A stretch of DNA of 64,000 nucleotides from Gossypium raimondii (taxonomy: Eukaryota; Streptophyta; Magnoliopsida; Malvales; Malvaceae): positions 29,326,001 through 29,390,000 of the forward strand of contig NC_068569.1 in assembly GCF_025698545.1 (NCBI RefSeq), given 5' to 3'. Positions 24,409-36,700 of this stretch are shown here, piece after piece. Position 1 is the first letter of the stretch; each line of letters starts with the position of its first letter. The position numbers and the translations under genes were made by a program. Under the pieces are notes generated by a model, which saw only the letters and a program-made list of their open reading frames with translations, was not told where the DNA came from and did not search any database.

Positions 24409-25765
24409 ATGATAGCACTTTTTTTTAAAGAAAAATTGATTCTACCCGTATTGGTTACATACCTTATCTGATACTCATTTCTGAATCCGAGTAACATGGG
24501 AAAAATTTTGATCATATACTTCAATTTATTTCTCTTTTAATGTCTTCAAATATAATGCCATGAATTGATTATAAGGATGCAATACTAAACCCTTCCGCTG
24601 TTACGTATACCTCAGAGACTTAAAAATCTGCAGATTCGCCTTTGAAATTTTTTGTTCTAGCAAAAGCAGTATACAGGTTTCCATTGTGTTCTGTTTTTGT
24701 ACTAGTACGTATCGGTATCAATGTTTTCCGTTGTAATATTTTTGGTTTATCAATGTGTATAATATATAAAAATGCAAATAGACTTCAATTACATGCATAT
24801 AAATCAAATATAAATTTTAAAATTATTAATTAATTAAAAATATAATTTTGAAAAACAAAAATTGTCTAAATATCGAATCTAGTATCAACCAAGATATATT
24901 GATAGAGGCCAATATTGACCAAAAGAGACTAAACAATCGAAATGCATTAAAATTTTGATAGAAAAAGGACTTTAAATTAGTTGATACCGATTTAGGATTA
25001 GGATTAAAAAGAAGCATACTAAATGGGCAGCAAAAGTTACGATACACGTGCTCAGAAAGTTAAAACCATACATATGCAGTTATGAACATGTTGTCATGTG
25101 GAATTTTAAGACAAAGAAATTAAAATCTCGAACGGAAGATGGTATGGTATTTTTGTTTTATCAAAAGCGTACACATCGCCGACAAAAATTTTAAACTCCC
25201 TACAAATGAAGGCCTAGTCATGGATTCATTGTCAATGCCAAATATACAATCTACATGTATGTAAGGTAGCTGACTATTTCGTTAATGATATATAATAAAG
25301 GCGATGCTCATGATGTATTTTTCTGGTTGAACATTACAATCATTTAAAACCTGGTTTAAAATCGATAAAAATCCTCATAAAATATAAACATTATCTTTAC
25401 AAAATTTTCATAATATTAAACATGTCGTGTTCATCTCCAAAATACGTTAACATTCCTCAAACTCAAATACTAGTAAAAATAAATAAATGAATAAATAGAA
25501 AGAATCACTACAAACTTACAATCAGGATGCTATTAAACTACTAGCCTATCACCAATTTGAAAAATTAGAAAATAATGGAATAAATGGGTCTGGAAAGGTC
25601 ATATATATATGTATGTATATATATATTTGCATGTACAAGGAAAGAATTGAGGTACCTTTCTCCAAGGGAAACCAACACTTTGAAAGAGACCAAAGATAAA
25701 AGGGTCCTTTGAAAAGAGGTTTAGAGTTAAATTTATGGCCACCCAGATCAGCCGTTCTCTTAGCT

Positions 25766-28700
25766 TCAAAGCATCCACCATTTCTTCTTTTTCTTACTCT
25801 CTAACATCAGCAGTTCTGGATGTAAAAAAAGCAACATTTGTGTCAATACAAATATGCATCACAATTCAGTACAACATGATATTGTCCAAAGACAAAGAAC
25901 GAATTTGTAATTGGAAAATAAGTCCTATGTTATTGGGACCCAGATGAATCTTGAATATGAGTATTGGTACAGGTATGCTCACTTTTTTGGAAGGGTTTCA
26001 ATATATTTGGAGGTTTATGCCCAGCACTCAGATTATAAATATGTCGGACATAAGTCAGACATGGATATCTCAAAATATGAAGAGTCTGGACAACATTGCA
26101 TAAGTCTATTTGGAGAAACAAAAAGCCCATGTTCGCTTCTAAAAGGTGTTGAATTAGGTTGTTTTTTCTTTTTATACCAGATTCATGTTATGATGTTGAC
26201 TCCAAGGATTCACCAAAATTATCAAAAATTTTCAGGGTTATGTTTTCAGTTTTCATCTATATATTAAGTTTAAATTAAGAATCGCAACTGATTTTGAACA
26301 AATGTATGTTGGTGTGTTTACTGTTTACCTTCTTCAGGACAAATTGAATTGTAGTGCACCTCAGCCCAGAAACTCAAGAAAATAACTGCAAAAAATCACA
26401 AATTATAAACAAGCAAAATTGAAGCAAGTATCAAATCAAGTACATGACATCAAAATATCCAGAACAACCATATTAGAGAAATATAGCATTATGTAATTTA
26501 ATTCGGCAAGGTGCAGAGTTCCATAACCAGCTAATCTCCATCTAATCTAATGGCAGAAATATCTACAAAAACTACATGGTACTTTCCAGCAACTGCAGAA
26601 AAGTCGAAAACATATTTTATACAAATTCAAGGGGCCGGGGGGGGGGGAATGCAAATTGATGATCAATTTGGACCGTGATAACTGATATGAGAATGAAAGT
26701 CTTGCAAAACTCTAACCACATCAGAACTTCATCCACTTCTCAATAATTGGGAAACATAAACTACATAAAATTAATTCTATGCAAAGATCAAGAGCATCCA
26801 AGATTTCAACAGCCTACAACGTTCACAGGCTTAGAAAGTATGGGTATACTTTTCTTTCACACATCTGAATTTTGGGTTTTTTAGTTTTGTATTTGTATGT
26901 GCATTTAACAAGAATTGCAACTTGAGTTCGGCTTTGAAACTTTAAAATCTAATGATATACCTGAACATCTTACCTATAAGTAATGTGATCAAATATTATT
27001 GCTACTTCTCCAATATTAGACCCAAGAAAAAGAAAAGGATATAAGCATCAAGATCTTACTTCGTTCAGACTTTTGATCATGTGGAAGGATCTCAATGTAA
27101 CATGTATCCTTGAATGAAGTTAATACAAATATCTTTACGCCATACTGCAATTATACAGAAAGTTTACATTAGTTATCTATTAAATGGTCCAAATCAGAAT
27201 AAGCAAAACATGCTATTGCAAAAATGATGCGAGATATGAAATGTTAAGTCTTAATTTTATTTATATATATATATCTGTAAGAATCACTCTTCATAGAAAC
27301 TTGTCAAGCATCCCATGCATGAACCTAACTATTTCACTTCACAATTAGTAAATGCCTCGGAAAAAAAAAAAAAAAACTCAATCCTCCGTTATTTTCTAAA
27401 ATAGAACTTGAAATTGATTGATAAAAAAATATTATTACACTATGAGCTATATTATCACCCAATCCTAATAGCCTTAAAATCTAACAAATTGAAATGAGTT
27501 TTACATTGATTATAAAGTGTATGTCTAACATGGGTATGTGTCAGACTCATGTTCATTTTTTTCCAAGATCCCATGTATTTGGAGAGTCCTTGGAGGTTGG
27601 ACAGGGCATTTCAAGAAAAATGAAAACTTAGAGCAGCATATCCACAAATTTGGGACCACTTCCATGTTTTTAGGCAATATGAACAAAACATTGCCCTCAG
27701 ATAACTTTCCAACCATTGGAAAGCATAAAACTCATTATGGTAACAAAGTTCACCAGCACAGGTAAAGCTACATGTTAATACTTCTGTCAGAACCTAAACA
27801 TGCATATAGAACTGAAATTGTAAATATTTCATAAAAAATAATGTAAAAGGACAATTCAGTTTCATATACTAGCAAAGTTTAAGCCCTACAGTTGTACAAA
27901 AGTAATGGTCTACATTCAAACTCTTGCAGCTCAACAAACTGGGGTACAGAATTAAAGTACAATCATGTTAGAAATTTAAGAGTTTGGTCAATGGCATACC
28001 AAATCTGCAGCTGCTTGCAATGTAACGTGATCACCCCATTCACCATTCCTGCTTCATCAATATAAATAACAATAATAAGCATGAAAGTATTCATAGAAAG
28101 TTTTTTAAGTAATAAAATAGCACTGAAAAGAAATTTTTTACTTGTTCATTTTCTTCAAATAGTCACCATAAGCCATTGGAACATAACCCTCATACATCTC
28201 TGAATTTGATTTAAGCTAATGAAATCGACATATCATGAGGGGAAAAAAAGAGCATAAGACCAACAAATTGAACTATACACCAAAGAACAAAATTAGCTGT
28301 CTAAAGTGGAACTTACAAAAAGGCCAACCAACCTGGTAAACAACTTGCTGCCTCACAAACTTGTGGTGATCTTGAGAACGGTAAAGTTGATCTGATAAAG
28401 AACGAAACTGGAACATGTAAAATAAGAGAAGTTAGTTAATGAACTGACAAAGAGGTCTAATGAAAATTACAAGTGAGGCTCTGTGGTCAACAACTTCATT
28501 TTTGTAAAAGATAAGCATTAATCACAGAATTGAGAAATAGGCCCTAAACAATGTATCACTATTTCATAACTAAAATTGGTAAAAGGGCATATAATTTCAA
28601 TTGGGAATTACAGACAAACCAAATGAAACCAAGAACTGTAAACTGATTCCTCTAGTTATATGCGCGCATGCACACACACATATATGTTTCCATGTGTTCT

Positions 28701-31027
28701 AGTTTGTTAGATGTATGATCTAAATTCTCAGTAACTAAAAACCAGAAGAACCACCATAGATATTGTCAAGGATTCAAAGAAACATACAGAACTCTTCAAC
28801 CTTGTAGAAAAGAATCAGAGGAAGACAAACGAAAATGATGTTTCCCCATTTTCATTATTTTAGAAGTCTGTACAAATTCAGGGTCAAACTGTTGGCATTA
28901 GAATACTGTCCACTAACTTGTGAACAGCAAAGTGATTGCTAGAAGACATGATTTCCACCATCCTGAAATAATACTATGCAGACACTATAGAACTACCATG
29001 AAGATTATAAACAGTAAAGTGTCTCAACACATTCATGGTATTAGCACAAAACTTTTTCAATAGTACCTTCGTCCAATGTGTTTATGCCTAATTAATGCCG
29101 CTTCCAACCAATGTGTTAGTATCTATATCTCACAAATTCAGAAGAGAAAATACTTGTGCATATGACGTATCTTTTTATTAGAGAAATAAAGTAAAAACCA
29201 ACCTGACAGTTACCATCACCTTGAACCTTATTCTCAACCAGACCATACAACTGCAACCTGATGATAAAATAATTAGTCCTAAATTTAAAATGCTATTAAA
29301 ATCAAACATTCACAAGAAGGAAGAACATAACCAAATAACATTACTGCAAAAGTATTTCTTTTAAGAAAAAGGAGAAGTGGAGATGCATTTTGGTAAAACA
29401 ACTCAATCAGATAATATTTTTGGCTAAAGATACCGTTGAAAAACGGTTGAGGAAAGGGAAAAAAAAGCAATTACTTTACCAAAATGGATCCCAGGGAAAA
29501 AAGAGCAATTACTTTACCAAAATGGATCCCAATACAAGAGTTCAAATATTTTACAAATTTACAAGAAAAAACTCCTAAACAAGTAATCTATCACTGTACT
29601 TTGAAAAAGGAAAAAGGAATAAGGTGCAAAGCCCCCCCCCCCTTTCCACCAGTGGAGAACTAGGGTGATAAAGTTAATTGCCACAAAATAACAGAATAAA
29701 AAAAATAGACCAAGATGCCATTAGCTATATAAAGGAAAATTTAAAGCCAAACCTATCAAGCAGCCTTTGATGGTCAGATGTCTCTTCATCAACTGATGGT
29801 ATTACTCCATTAATTTTAGGTACATGCTGCACAGTGCAAATCACCAAATTAGCAATGTCAATTCTCATCCAACTCATTGTTATTGGGTTAAAGGTCAAGA
29901 AATCACATCCATATAAGGTAGTGGCAAACCTTGAAACACCTCAAGCAGTGCCAACTTACTAAACACTACTAATGCTAAATTGATGTGAAGAAAATATATC
30001 AAAGGAGTTAAATTCAGCATGTGATAAACAGAAATCTTTCCATTCCCAAAGTATTGTGTACCAAAAGCATAAACCAACTCAACTAAATTTCATGACGTTC
30101 ATCAGAAAGTTTGGTAATAAATTCGCAAAAAATTACACTGATCAATTAAATTGAACATGTTAAGCACATACTTTTTTTTCAATGCGTAGGGAGAAAAAGA
30201 AACATAGGCAAATCCTAACTAAAAACACAATGACTTCATCAAAATTATGATAAAGATAAAATCAACTAGATATTGAAAGCAAATTATGTGGCAAGTGATG
30301 CTTCCACTACCATGCAGTGGAACTTCAGTTAAAAAATAACAAGAAAATCCTTCAAATCCTAATAAATAACACAACTTTCCAAGACTTGTACTCACAGGAA
30401 TAGCAACCATGTCATTCAACCTCTTCTCTACTTGACCATCAAGATCAGATGACTGATCTATTATATCAATACGCAACATATCTTCACCAAGAGAAATTTT
30501 GTCACCCATGCTAGAGGTGCCACCTTGTTCACATCTACTTAGGATAGAATCATCTAAATCGCACTTCCCCTGATTAACTTCATTTCCGTGTCCCTGGTTA
30601 TCATCTATGGTTTTTTGGTCATCTTCATTATCTACACAATTCAACACTTTTACATTAATAAAAGCCAATATAATAATTGAGTCAGAATGGCAACTTCAGA
30701 AGTTCCACTACCAGGACTATGTCGCCTTCCTGTAAGGCCAACCCAATCTTGAGCAAGAATGGAATCTTGGTTAGGATTGTTAAATCCGGATGCCTCTGCA
30801 GCAGCAACTCGTGAAAGTTCCTCTTGAAGCGCATGTGCAATAACCGCATCATTCTCTACATTTACAAGTTCAGGTTCATGATAACCCTCTCTAATATACC
30901 CAGTTTGACTACTGTCTTTTTCATACTGAGTTACACTTCCACTGGCACCAGAGTGGCTAAATACACAAACTTGTAGGTCTTGGAGACCCCATCGAACAAC
31001 ATCAGGATCTATATCACACGTAAGCAT
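25766..31027 (-). CDS. OTU domain deubiquitinating cysteine protease (plant OTU9/OTU10 type)
   Basis: Ten coding exons on the minus strand by my reading: 31027-30712, 30631-30396, 29826-29753, 29257-29203, 28407-28333, 28215-28142, 28048-28000, 27144-27060, 26385-26329 and 25815-25766. Phases fit and give 356 aa. The N-terminus MLTCDIDPDVVRWGLQDLQV is characteristic of this subfamily. The OTU domain starts with LQLYGLVENKVQGDGNCQFR, which holds the catalytic Asp and Cys in DGNC. It continues through FVRQQVV, EGYVPMAYGDYLKKM and NGEWGDHVTLQAAADL, to the catalytic His in FWAEVHYNSI. A basic KKKKKWWML tail ends the protein. It removes ubiquitin from substrates in cytosol or nucleus. The last exon is the least certain. 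An intron in the 5' untranslated region (about 31098-32065) is likely. Confidence 0.9.
25920..26110. repeat. degenerate copy of the gene-associated MITE (last intron of the OTU gene)
   Basis: The strings 'caatatatttggaggtttat' and 'aaatatgtcggacataagtc' belong to the family. The ends are not clear. Confidence 0.5.
27515..27700. repeat. copy of the gene-associated MITE (OTU gene intron)
   Basis: It contains 'tgtctaacatgggtatgtgt', 'catgtatttggagagtcctt' and tttcaagaaaaatgaaaact, in the same order as the full copy at 37843-38028. The termini are degraded. Confidence 0.65.
29461..29536 (+). repeat. 38-bp tandem duplication in an OTU-gene intron
   Basis: The block gcaattactttaccaaaatg, followed by gatccca, begins at 29467 and again at 29505, nearly identical. 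It lies in the intron between exons 3 and 4 of the OTU gene, a little upstream of a poly-C run near 29632. Confidence 0.85.
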
Positions 31028-32135
31028 TATTAAAACTTATAAGAGAGCAGCGTCCACTTTCCTAACTGAATTTGTATACTCCCCAAAAGAAATTCTGCAG
31101 ACAATAACATAAAGTAAATTAATCATAATTAGCACATGATAATATAAACCATCCCAAATAATAATAACAATAACAATAATAACAAATGCAAAATGTCCAA
31201 AGAAACTAACTTAGTAATTTCTTAACATAGACTCGAGAAGCACAAATAACCTAAATCCAGAAAAAGCAATCATTTCGTGCAAGAACAAAAAACCCTAAAG
31301 AAATAAAAACACAAAACCAATTTCGGAACTCCAAACTCTAAATTCTTAAAAGAGAACCAGTGAAAATTAATGTATACAATAAATCTTAATCTCAACATTT
31401 AATCTTTTCATCATGTCTTTATATTTGACTATTTTAATCTCATTCGAATAAGAATTGTGATGAATTACACTTTAATAATAATTAATGAATTATTAAGTCC
31501 AGATTTATGTCTCCATTTCAATAGTATCACAATGTTGAAATTACAATATAATCTAATTAATATATATAAATATATTTTTTTCCAAATAAGAGATTTTGGA
31601 TTTAGATTCTTTTCATTTCTCACAGTCTCATTAATCATTCTTTTCCTCACATCCTTATACTACAAGTTCTACAATTAAAAGAGACAAATCAATCCCACCA
31701 TATTTTCTAATATCCTTCTAGATTCGATTCTTTTAACAGATTATTAAATTAAATACCATTAGTTTTGCCTACATATCTCTAAATATAGCATGCTTCAAAG
31801 GTTCCAAGCTTCAATCTTTCTTTTCTCATTCCAACAAAAACTCATTTAATGTTCTAGGTTTCCATCAAATTTACGAAAACTTCCAATATCAGAAACTTTA
31901 AGGGATAATTTTTAAAAAGAAGAAAAAAAAGGAATTGAACAATGAATTAACAAAGAATCAGAAAAAAAATGGTGAAATTGGGGATTAAAAATAGGATCTT
32001 GAAATAAAAAAACGAAATGAAATTTAATCTGAAAAAAAAAAGATAAGTAAATAATTAAAAAATACCTGAAATAAAATGATAGAAGCGAATGAAGAGAAAC
32101 GTAAGCATGGAGGAGAAGCCGAAGCAAAAGCTAAG
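31028..32135 (-). promoter_or_regulatory. 5' leader with probable intron, OTU gene
   Basis: On the minus strand a TTTCAG followed by GTATTTTTT at about 32065 looks like the donor of a leader intron. TGTCTGCAG followed by AATTTC at about 31097 looks like its acceptor, 70 bases before the ATG. The exon upstream would be GA-rich (gaagcgaatgaagagaaacg in + orientation). A leader intron of nearly 1 kb is common in plants and can raise expression. Confidence 0.5.
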
Positions 32136-32923
32136 ACCTTTTATACTTATATCGACCCGACATCCCTCCGACTTATTATTTTATTAACGATTTCTTTTTT
32201 ATATCGATCAAAAAATAATTGATAAAATAATTATTAATCAAGCAAACTCAAATCCCAAGTTTTTTTTTTTTTGGTTGAAGAACTCAAATCCAAAGTTAAT
32301 ATGTTGTAGACAGCAAATATAAATAAATTTAACAACGTAAATTTTGATATTACTCACTGTATTATATATAAGTTGAGGATTTTGTATTTTATTTTAATTT
32401 AATTATTTTTAATTTTTTATTTTTCGAATTTTAAATTTTAGCTCTAAATAAATTATATTTATTAAATTCATTAAAAATAAATGGTATTTATTAAATTCAT
32501 TGAATTAAGTTACATTATTTTTAAAATTTGATATAATAAATTTATTATCATAAATAATGCCATGTCATGTCAACTTGTTTTTATAAATATTACTCAAAAT
32601 TTAAACATGGTAATAAAATTGACAATTGTTATTTGCATTAAAATTAAAATATTGAAATTCAAGAAATATAATGACTAAAACTTATCAAATTGAAGAGTAT
32701 GGACTGAATTTATAACTACATATAATAGAGTAGCAATAGTAGAATTTAGTTGAATGGATTCAACTACTACCGTCTGATTAGAACTTAGAACTAAAAATTC
32801 AAAAGAGTATATGAAATGAAATTAACCAATTCAAAAAAATACAGAAACTAAATTTGATCAAATTAAAGTATATGAACAAATCTACAAGTTATGCAGAGTA
32901 CATGGTCTAATAGCAGAATTCGA
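32136..32923. other. AT-rich intergenic, nothing recognised
   Basis: Very AT-rich, with homopolymer runs and no coherent reading frame. It probably contains the promoter of the OTU gene on its left side. Confidence 0.5.
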
Positions 32924-33335
32924 TAGAGGTGTCCATGGGTCGAGCCAGTTCGGACTGGGCCTAGAAAAAATTTGGCTAGCCTCCTAGGCCCGGGCCCGAC
33001 CCAGCCCGAAATATGGGCCTGAAATTTTGTCCAGGCCCGGCCCGGGAAAAAAATCCTAAGCCCGAGCCCGGCCCATTTTTTAATAAACACCAAAAAAAAA
33101 TTTTTAAAAATAAAATAAAAATAAAAGTATTTTAAAAATATTTTAAAATTAAAAAATAAAAATAAAAAATATATATTTATTATATTCGGGCCGGGCCCGG
33201 GCCAAAAAAGTGGTGCCCGAGGCCCGGCCTGTTTTCTAAACGGGCCTCGTTTTTTCCCAAACCCATATTTCGAGCCTATATTTTTACCCGAACCCTCCCA
33301 TATTTCGGGTGGGCCGTCGCCCATGGACACCTCTA
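32924..33335. mobile_element. 412-bp GC-ended MITE with 8-bp TSD GAATTCGA
   Basis: The ends are TAGAGGTGTCCATGGG and its perfect inverse complement (16 bp). The direct repeat GAATTCGA flanks both sides (32916-32923 and 33336-33343). GC-rich arms (gggcccgacccagcccg-like, ggccgggcccgggcc) surround an AT-rich centre, so the transcript or single strand would fold back. An 8-bp target duplication points to hAT-like mobilisation. The 155-aa minus-strand frame at 32863-33330 only reads through the repeat and is not a gene. Remnants of the family may lie at 1-240, 51440-51530 and 55720-56500. Confidence 0.88.
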
Positions 33336-34036
33336 GAATTCGACTATTTTGAAAAACAAAGATATTAGTTTCTTGAGCTTTAGCTCAAATGGCATTATTG
33401 TTAATACAACAATTAAGAGAATATGGATTTGAGTGTGCTTAAAAATATTTTTCTTCTTATGAGATTATAGATAAAAATAAACATTTAATAAAAAATCAAG
33501 AAAAACATTTTAATATTTTTCTTTTATTTTAATTTTCGAGAAATCTATATTTTAATGTGAGTATCTTAATGTAATAATGATACTGTTATATAGTTATAAT
33601 GATTGTTAATTGAATATTAACTCAATTGATATATGTAGTAATTTAGAATTTTAAAGCAGTTTATTTGAGCTTGATTTAAGAATTTATAAATAATCTAATA
33701 ATTGTATAAAAACTTATTTTTAAAAAAATTTCACTATAAATTTTAAAATATTAAATAAAAATAATTATTAAATATGTTGAAGTGTTATTTTAATGTATTT
33801 AATAGCAAAATCAACAATTAGTAGATAATAGTTATACAGTAGTATATAAACATATCGGCAATCTAATAGGAGTAAATTTCAACATGACATTTTAAATTTG
33901 AATAATTTGATAGGTTTAATTAAAATGAATATGAGCCTTGATATTTTTAAGTAAAATCCGATTATGTTGGAATTATTATTTAATTAATAATTTTTATTTA
34001 AATTTAATCATAAAATATAAATATAAGTATAAAATT

Positions 34037-34810
34037 TGGCTTAATGCACATTTTAGTCTATAAAATATATTTGCTTTTTCACTTTGATCCTTAAAGTTTT
34101 ATTGTTAGTCCACTGCACATTTGAGGAAAACTGGTTAGGATATCCAATCAACCATAAATTGTCATCGGCATGTATTGGTGTTGTAATGACATCATCATTT
34201 GAAAAAAACATAAAAACTCTTTAAAAATATAAAAAATACAAAATAATTATAAACAATATGAATAAAACTATAAAAAACATAATTGTTTAAAATTTTAAAA
34301 ATTTATAAAATTATTAGAAATTGTAAAATATTATTAAAAATAGTAAAATTGTTATTGGATAATTAAAATTATTATTTAAATATTTTGAAAAAGAATTATC
34401 CAAATTGATCATCTTAAAAATCTACCAATTATAAACTCCGATCATTGAATTATAAAACAATTATCATAAGTGGTATCATTCAAAGAGATAATGATCTCAT
34501 GTTCAAGCTCTAGTAAATGTTGTTTGTAAAATTTTAAAACATTTTTCTAATTTTAGTAATTTTATATTTTATATATTTTGTATTTTGTAATTTTAAAAGA
34601 TTTTTAAAGTTTTTGAAATGAAGATGTCACAATGGTGTCATTATATGCACATGGCAGCGACTAAATATTTTAATCGTTGGGTTTTATCATCCAAAGAATT
34701 GAATCAGGAACGCTTAATAACATTAAGGATTGAATTGAGCCCAAAAAAAGTTTAAGAACTAAAGTGATAAAAATGATATATTTCAGGTAGTAAATTTGTG
34801 CATTAAACCT
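34037..34810. mobile_element. long-TIR non-autonomous element (about 770 bp)
   Basis: The left arm 'ggcttaatgcacattttagt', continuing through tttttcactttgatccttaa, is matched inverted by the right arm ending in 'gtgcattaaacct'. The arms are about 70-100 bp and diverged. No coding sequence lies between them. Long TIRs suggest a Mutator-like origin, but no 9-bp target duplication was confirmed. Confidence 0.6.
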
Positions 34811-35960
34811 AAAAGTTGTGTAGCATTTTAATATATTTTAAATTATAAAAAAAAAAGAGGAGATTTTCAAACTTAGGAGATAAAATCTAAAATAGAAAAT
34901 TTAGTAGACAAACCTAATGCAATCCGAAGGAAAACAATAAAAAAGAGAAGGCTGAAAACTAAAAATACGTTAAATATTAGGTAATGGGCAAATAAAATGC
35001 AACAAACAACATGCCATTGCCAACAACTTCCTACTTAATTCTTGTCTTATTCCCTTCTTCCTTATTATACGTATAGAGAGAGAGAGAATTTGAAGGTATT
35101 TGTATTCCACCATTTTATATAATATAGAGAGAGAGAGAGAGGAGGATTGTCAAGCGATAATGAAAATGGGTCCATGTCTTGTTTGCCATTTGCTTCCATG
35201 TCAATAGAAGGGAAACTTAGGAGTGAAGGTTGAAAATTCCCAAGCTTCAAACAAATGCATTCCATACTTTTTTAGCTTATCAGAGATGATATATGCAAAT
35301 CTAGCTGTGGACTCCTTACTGGCTTCACTATTGTTACAAGTCAAAATCAGGGAATTCTGTCCAAAATAAAAAGGAAAGGTCAAAATCAGACAATTTTGTC
35401 AAAAGAAAATCAAATTAGAAACTTCAAATTTGGAAATTTTTGTTGGAAAAATTTTGTCTCAATTTATTTTGTTCGTAATGATCAAAATATAATGTACAGA
35501 TTAGTAAAAAGATAATTTTAAAATATATTTAATTTTAATTTTATTTTTTATTATTTATTATTTATTTGTACCAAAAATAATTTTATTTTTATTTTTATTG
35601 TTTATTTTGGGTTTGTGGATAGATTATATGTATAGCTGAGATGACATTATTATTTAATTTATAGAATATTTTTATTTTTATTTTAGATGATGAATTGTAT
35701 TTGTCAAATTTATTAAATAATATTTTATATAATTGATGAATTTTTTATTGTAAAATTTATAAATGATGATATTTTTACCCATGCCACCAATATTTTAAAA
35801 ATATTTTGTCTCTTCAACCAAAATTTTAAAATGTCATGAATTTTATATTTAAGATTTATTTAATTTTGATATTTGTAAATATTATATATATATATATATA
35901 AAGTTCTTCAAAAATAAGAATAAATCTAAAACGGTGCATCAAAACAGATGGATATTTGTA

Positions 35961-36011
<51 letters not shown>

Positions 36012-36700
36012 TCTTCAAAAATAAGAATAAATCTAAAACGGTGCATCAATACCAGCAGAAAAATAATATCTATCAATACAGTACTAACTATCTTGATCTA
36101 AATACCATTCAAACTGAACAAAGAGAAATTATTTTATGAACCCTCATTATCACATGATTCATCTATCAATTGAAAATAAACACATCACATTTCGTTAGTC
36201 CAACTGTACATTTGATGTGAAAAGAAAGATAGATGTGTTTATTTTTAATTGGTAGAGACCATGAATGATGTGTTAAAGATGATTCATAAAATAATTTTTA
36301 TTCAGTACACTTGTGGCTTAAAAAAGAAAAAAAAGAAAAAACTCCAACACAAATTAGCATCAATTTAAAAAAAAAATTGTCTAAAGCTCGATCCTCGGAA
36401 AGTAATTCGAAACACAAATCGTGTTTGCTACAATTTCAGAATTCTGGTGAAGAAAAAAGATTAGGCAAACATGGATCATACAACTAAGTTAGAAATGTAC
36501 CATCAGGGGCATAAACTGAACATTATATTTCAGTCTCAGAATGATTTGAACATTTTCTTTTTCTAGTTGGCCATTTCACACTATTGAATAACAAAAATGC
36601 AACCTTACAACTGTTTCACTGCTTCATTGGACAAACATTCATTCTCAGTACGTTAATGACCGGAGTGATCTGACAAGTGTTCGACTTCAATACCAAGTTT
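34811..36700. other. intergenic with microsatellites
   Basis: It has GA runs (gagagagagaga at 35073-35085 and 35127-35140), an AT-rich stretch and a duplicated AT-array segment (35868-36049, listed separately). No gene was recognised. Confidence 0.5.
35868..36049 (+). repeat. 83-bp duplication around (AT)n arrays
   Basis: The unit gatatttgtaaatatt, an (AT)n tract, then aagttcttcaaaaataagaa and ending gcatcaa, occurs at 35868 and again at 35951. The flanks are virtually identical but the AT tract is much longer in the second copy (about 35965-36006). This indicates a recent duplication followed by slippage. Confidence 0.9.

Noticed and set aside
26630-26648. poly-G run (and poly-C at 29632-29642)
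   Set aside because: Simple homopolymers in or near introns; no quadruplex pattern of separate G-tracts can be shown.
32863-33330. 155-aa minus-strand frame rich in Gly and Pro
   Set aside because: It reads through the GC-rich arms of the MITE at 32924-33335.
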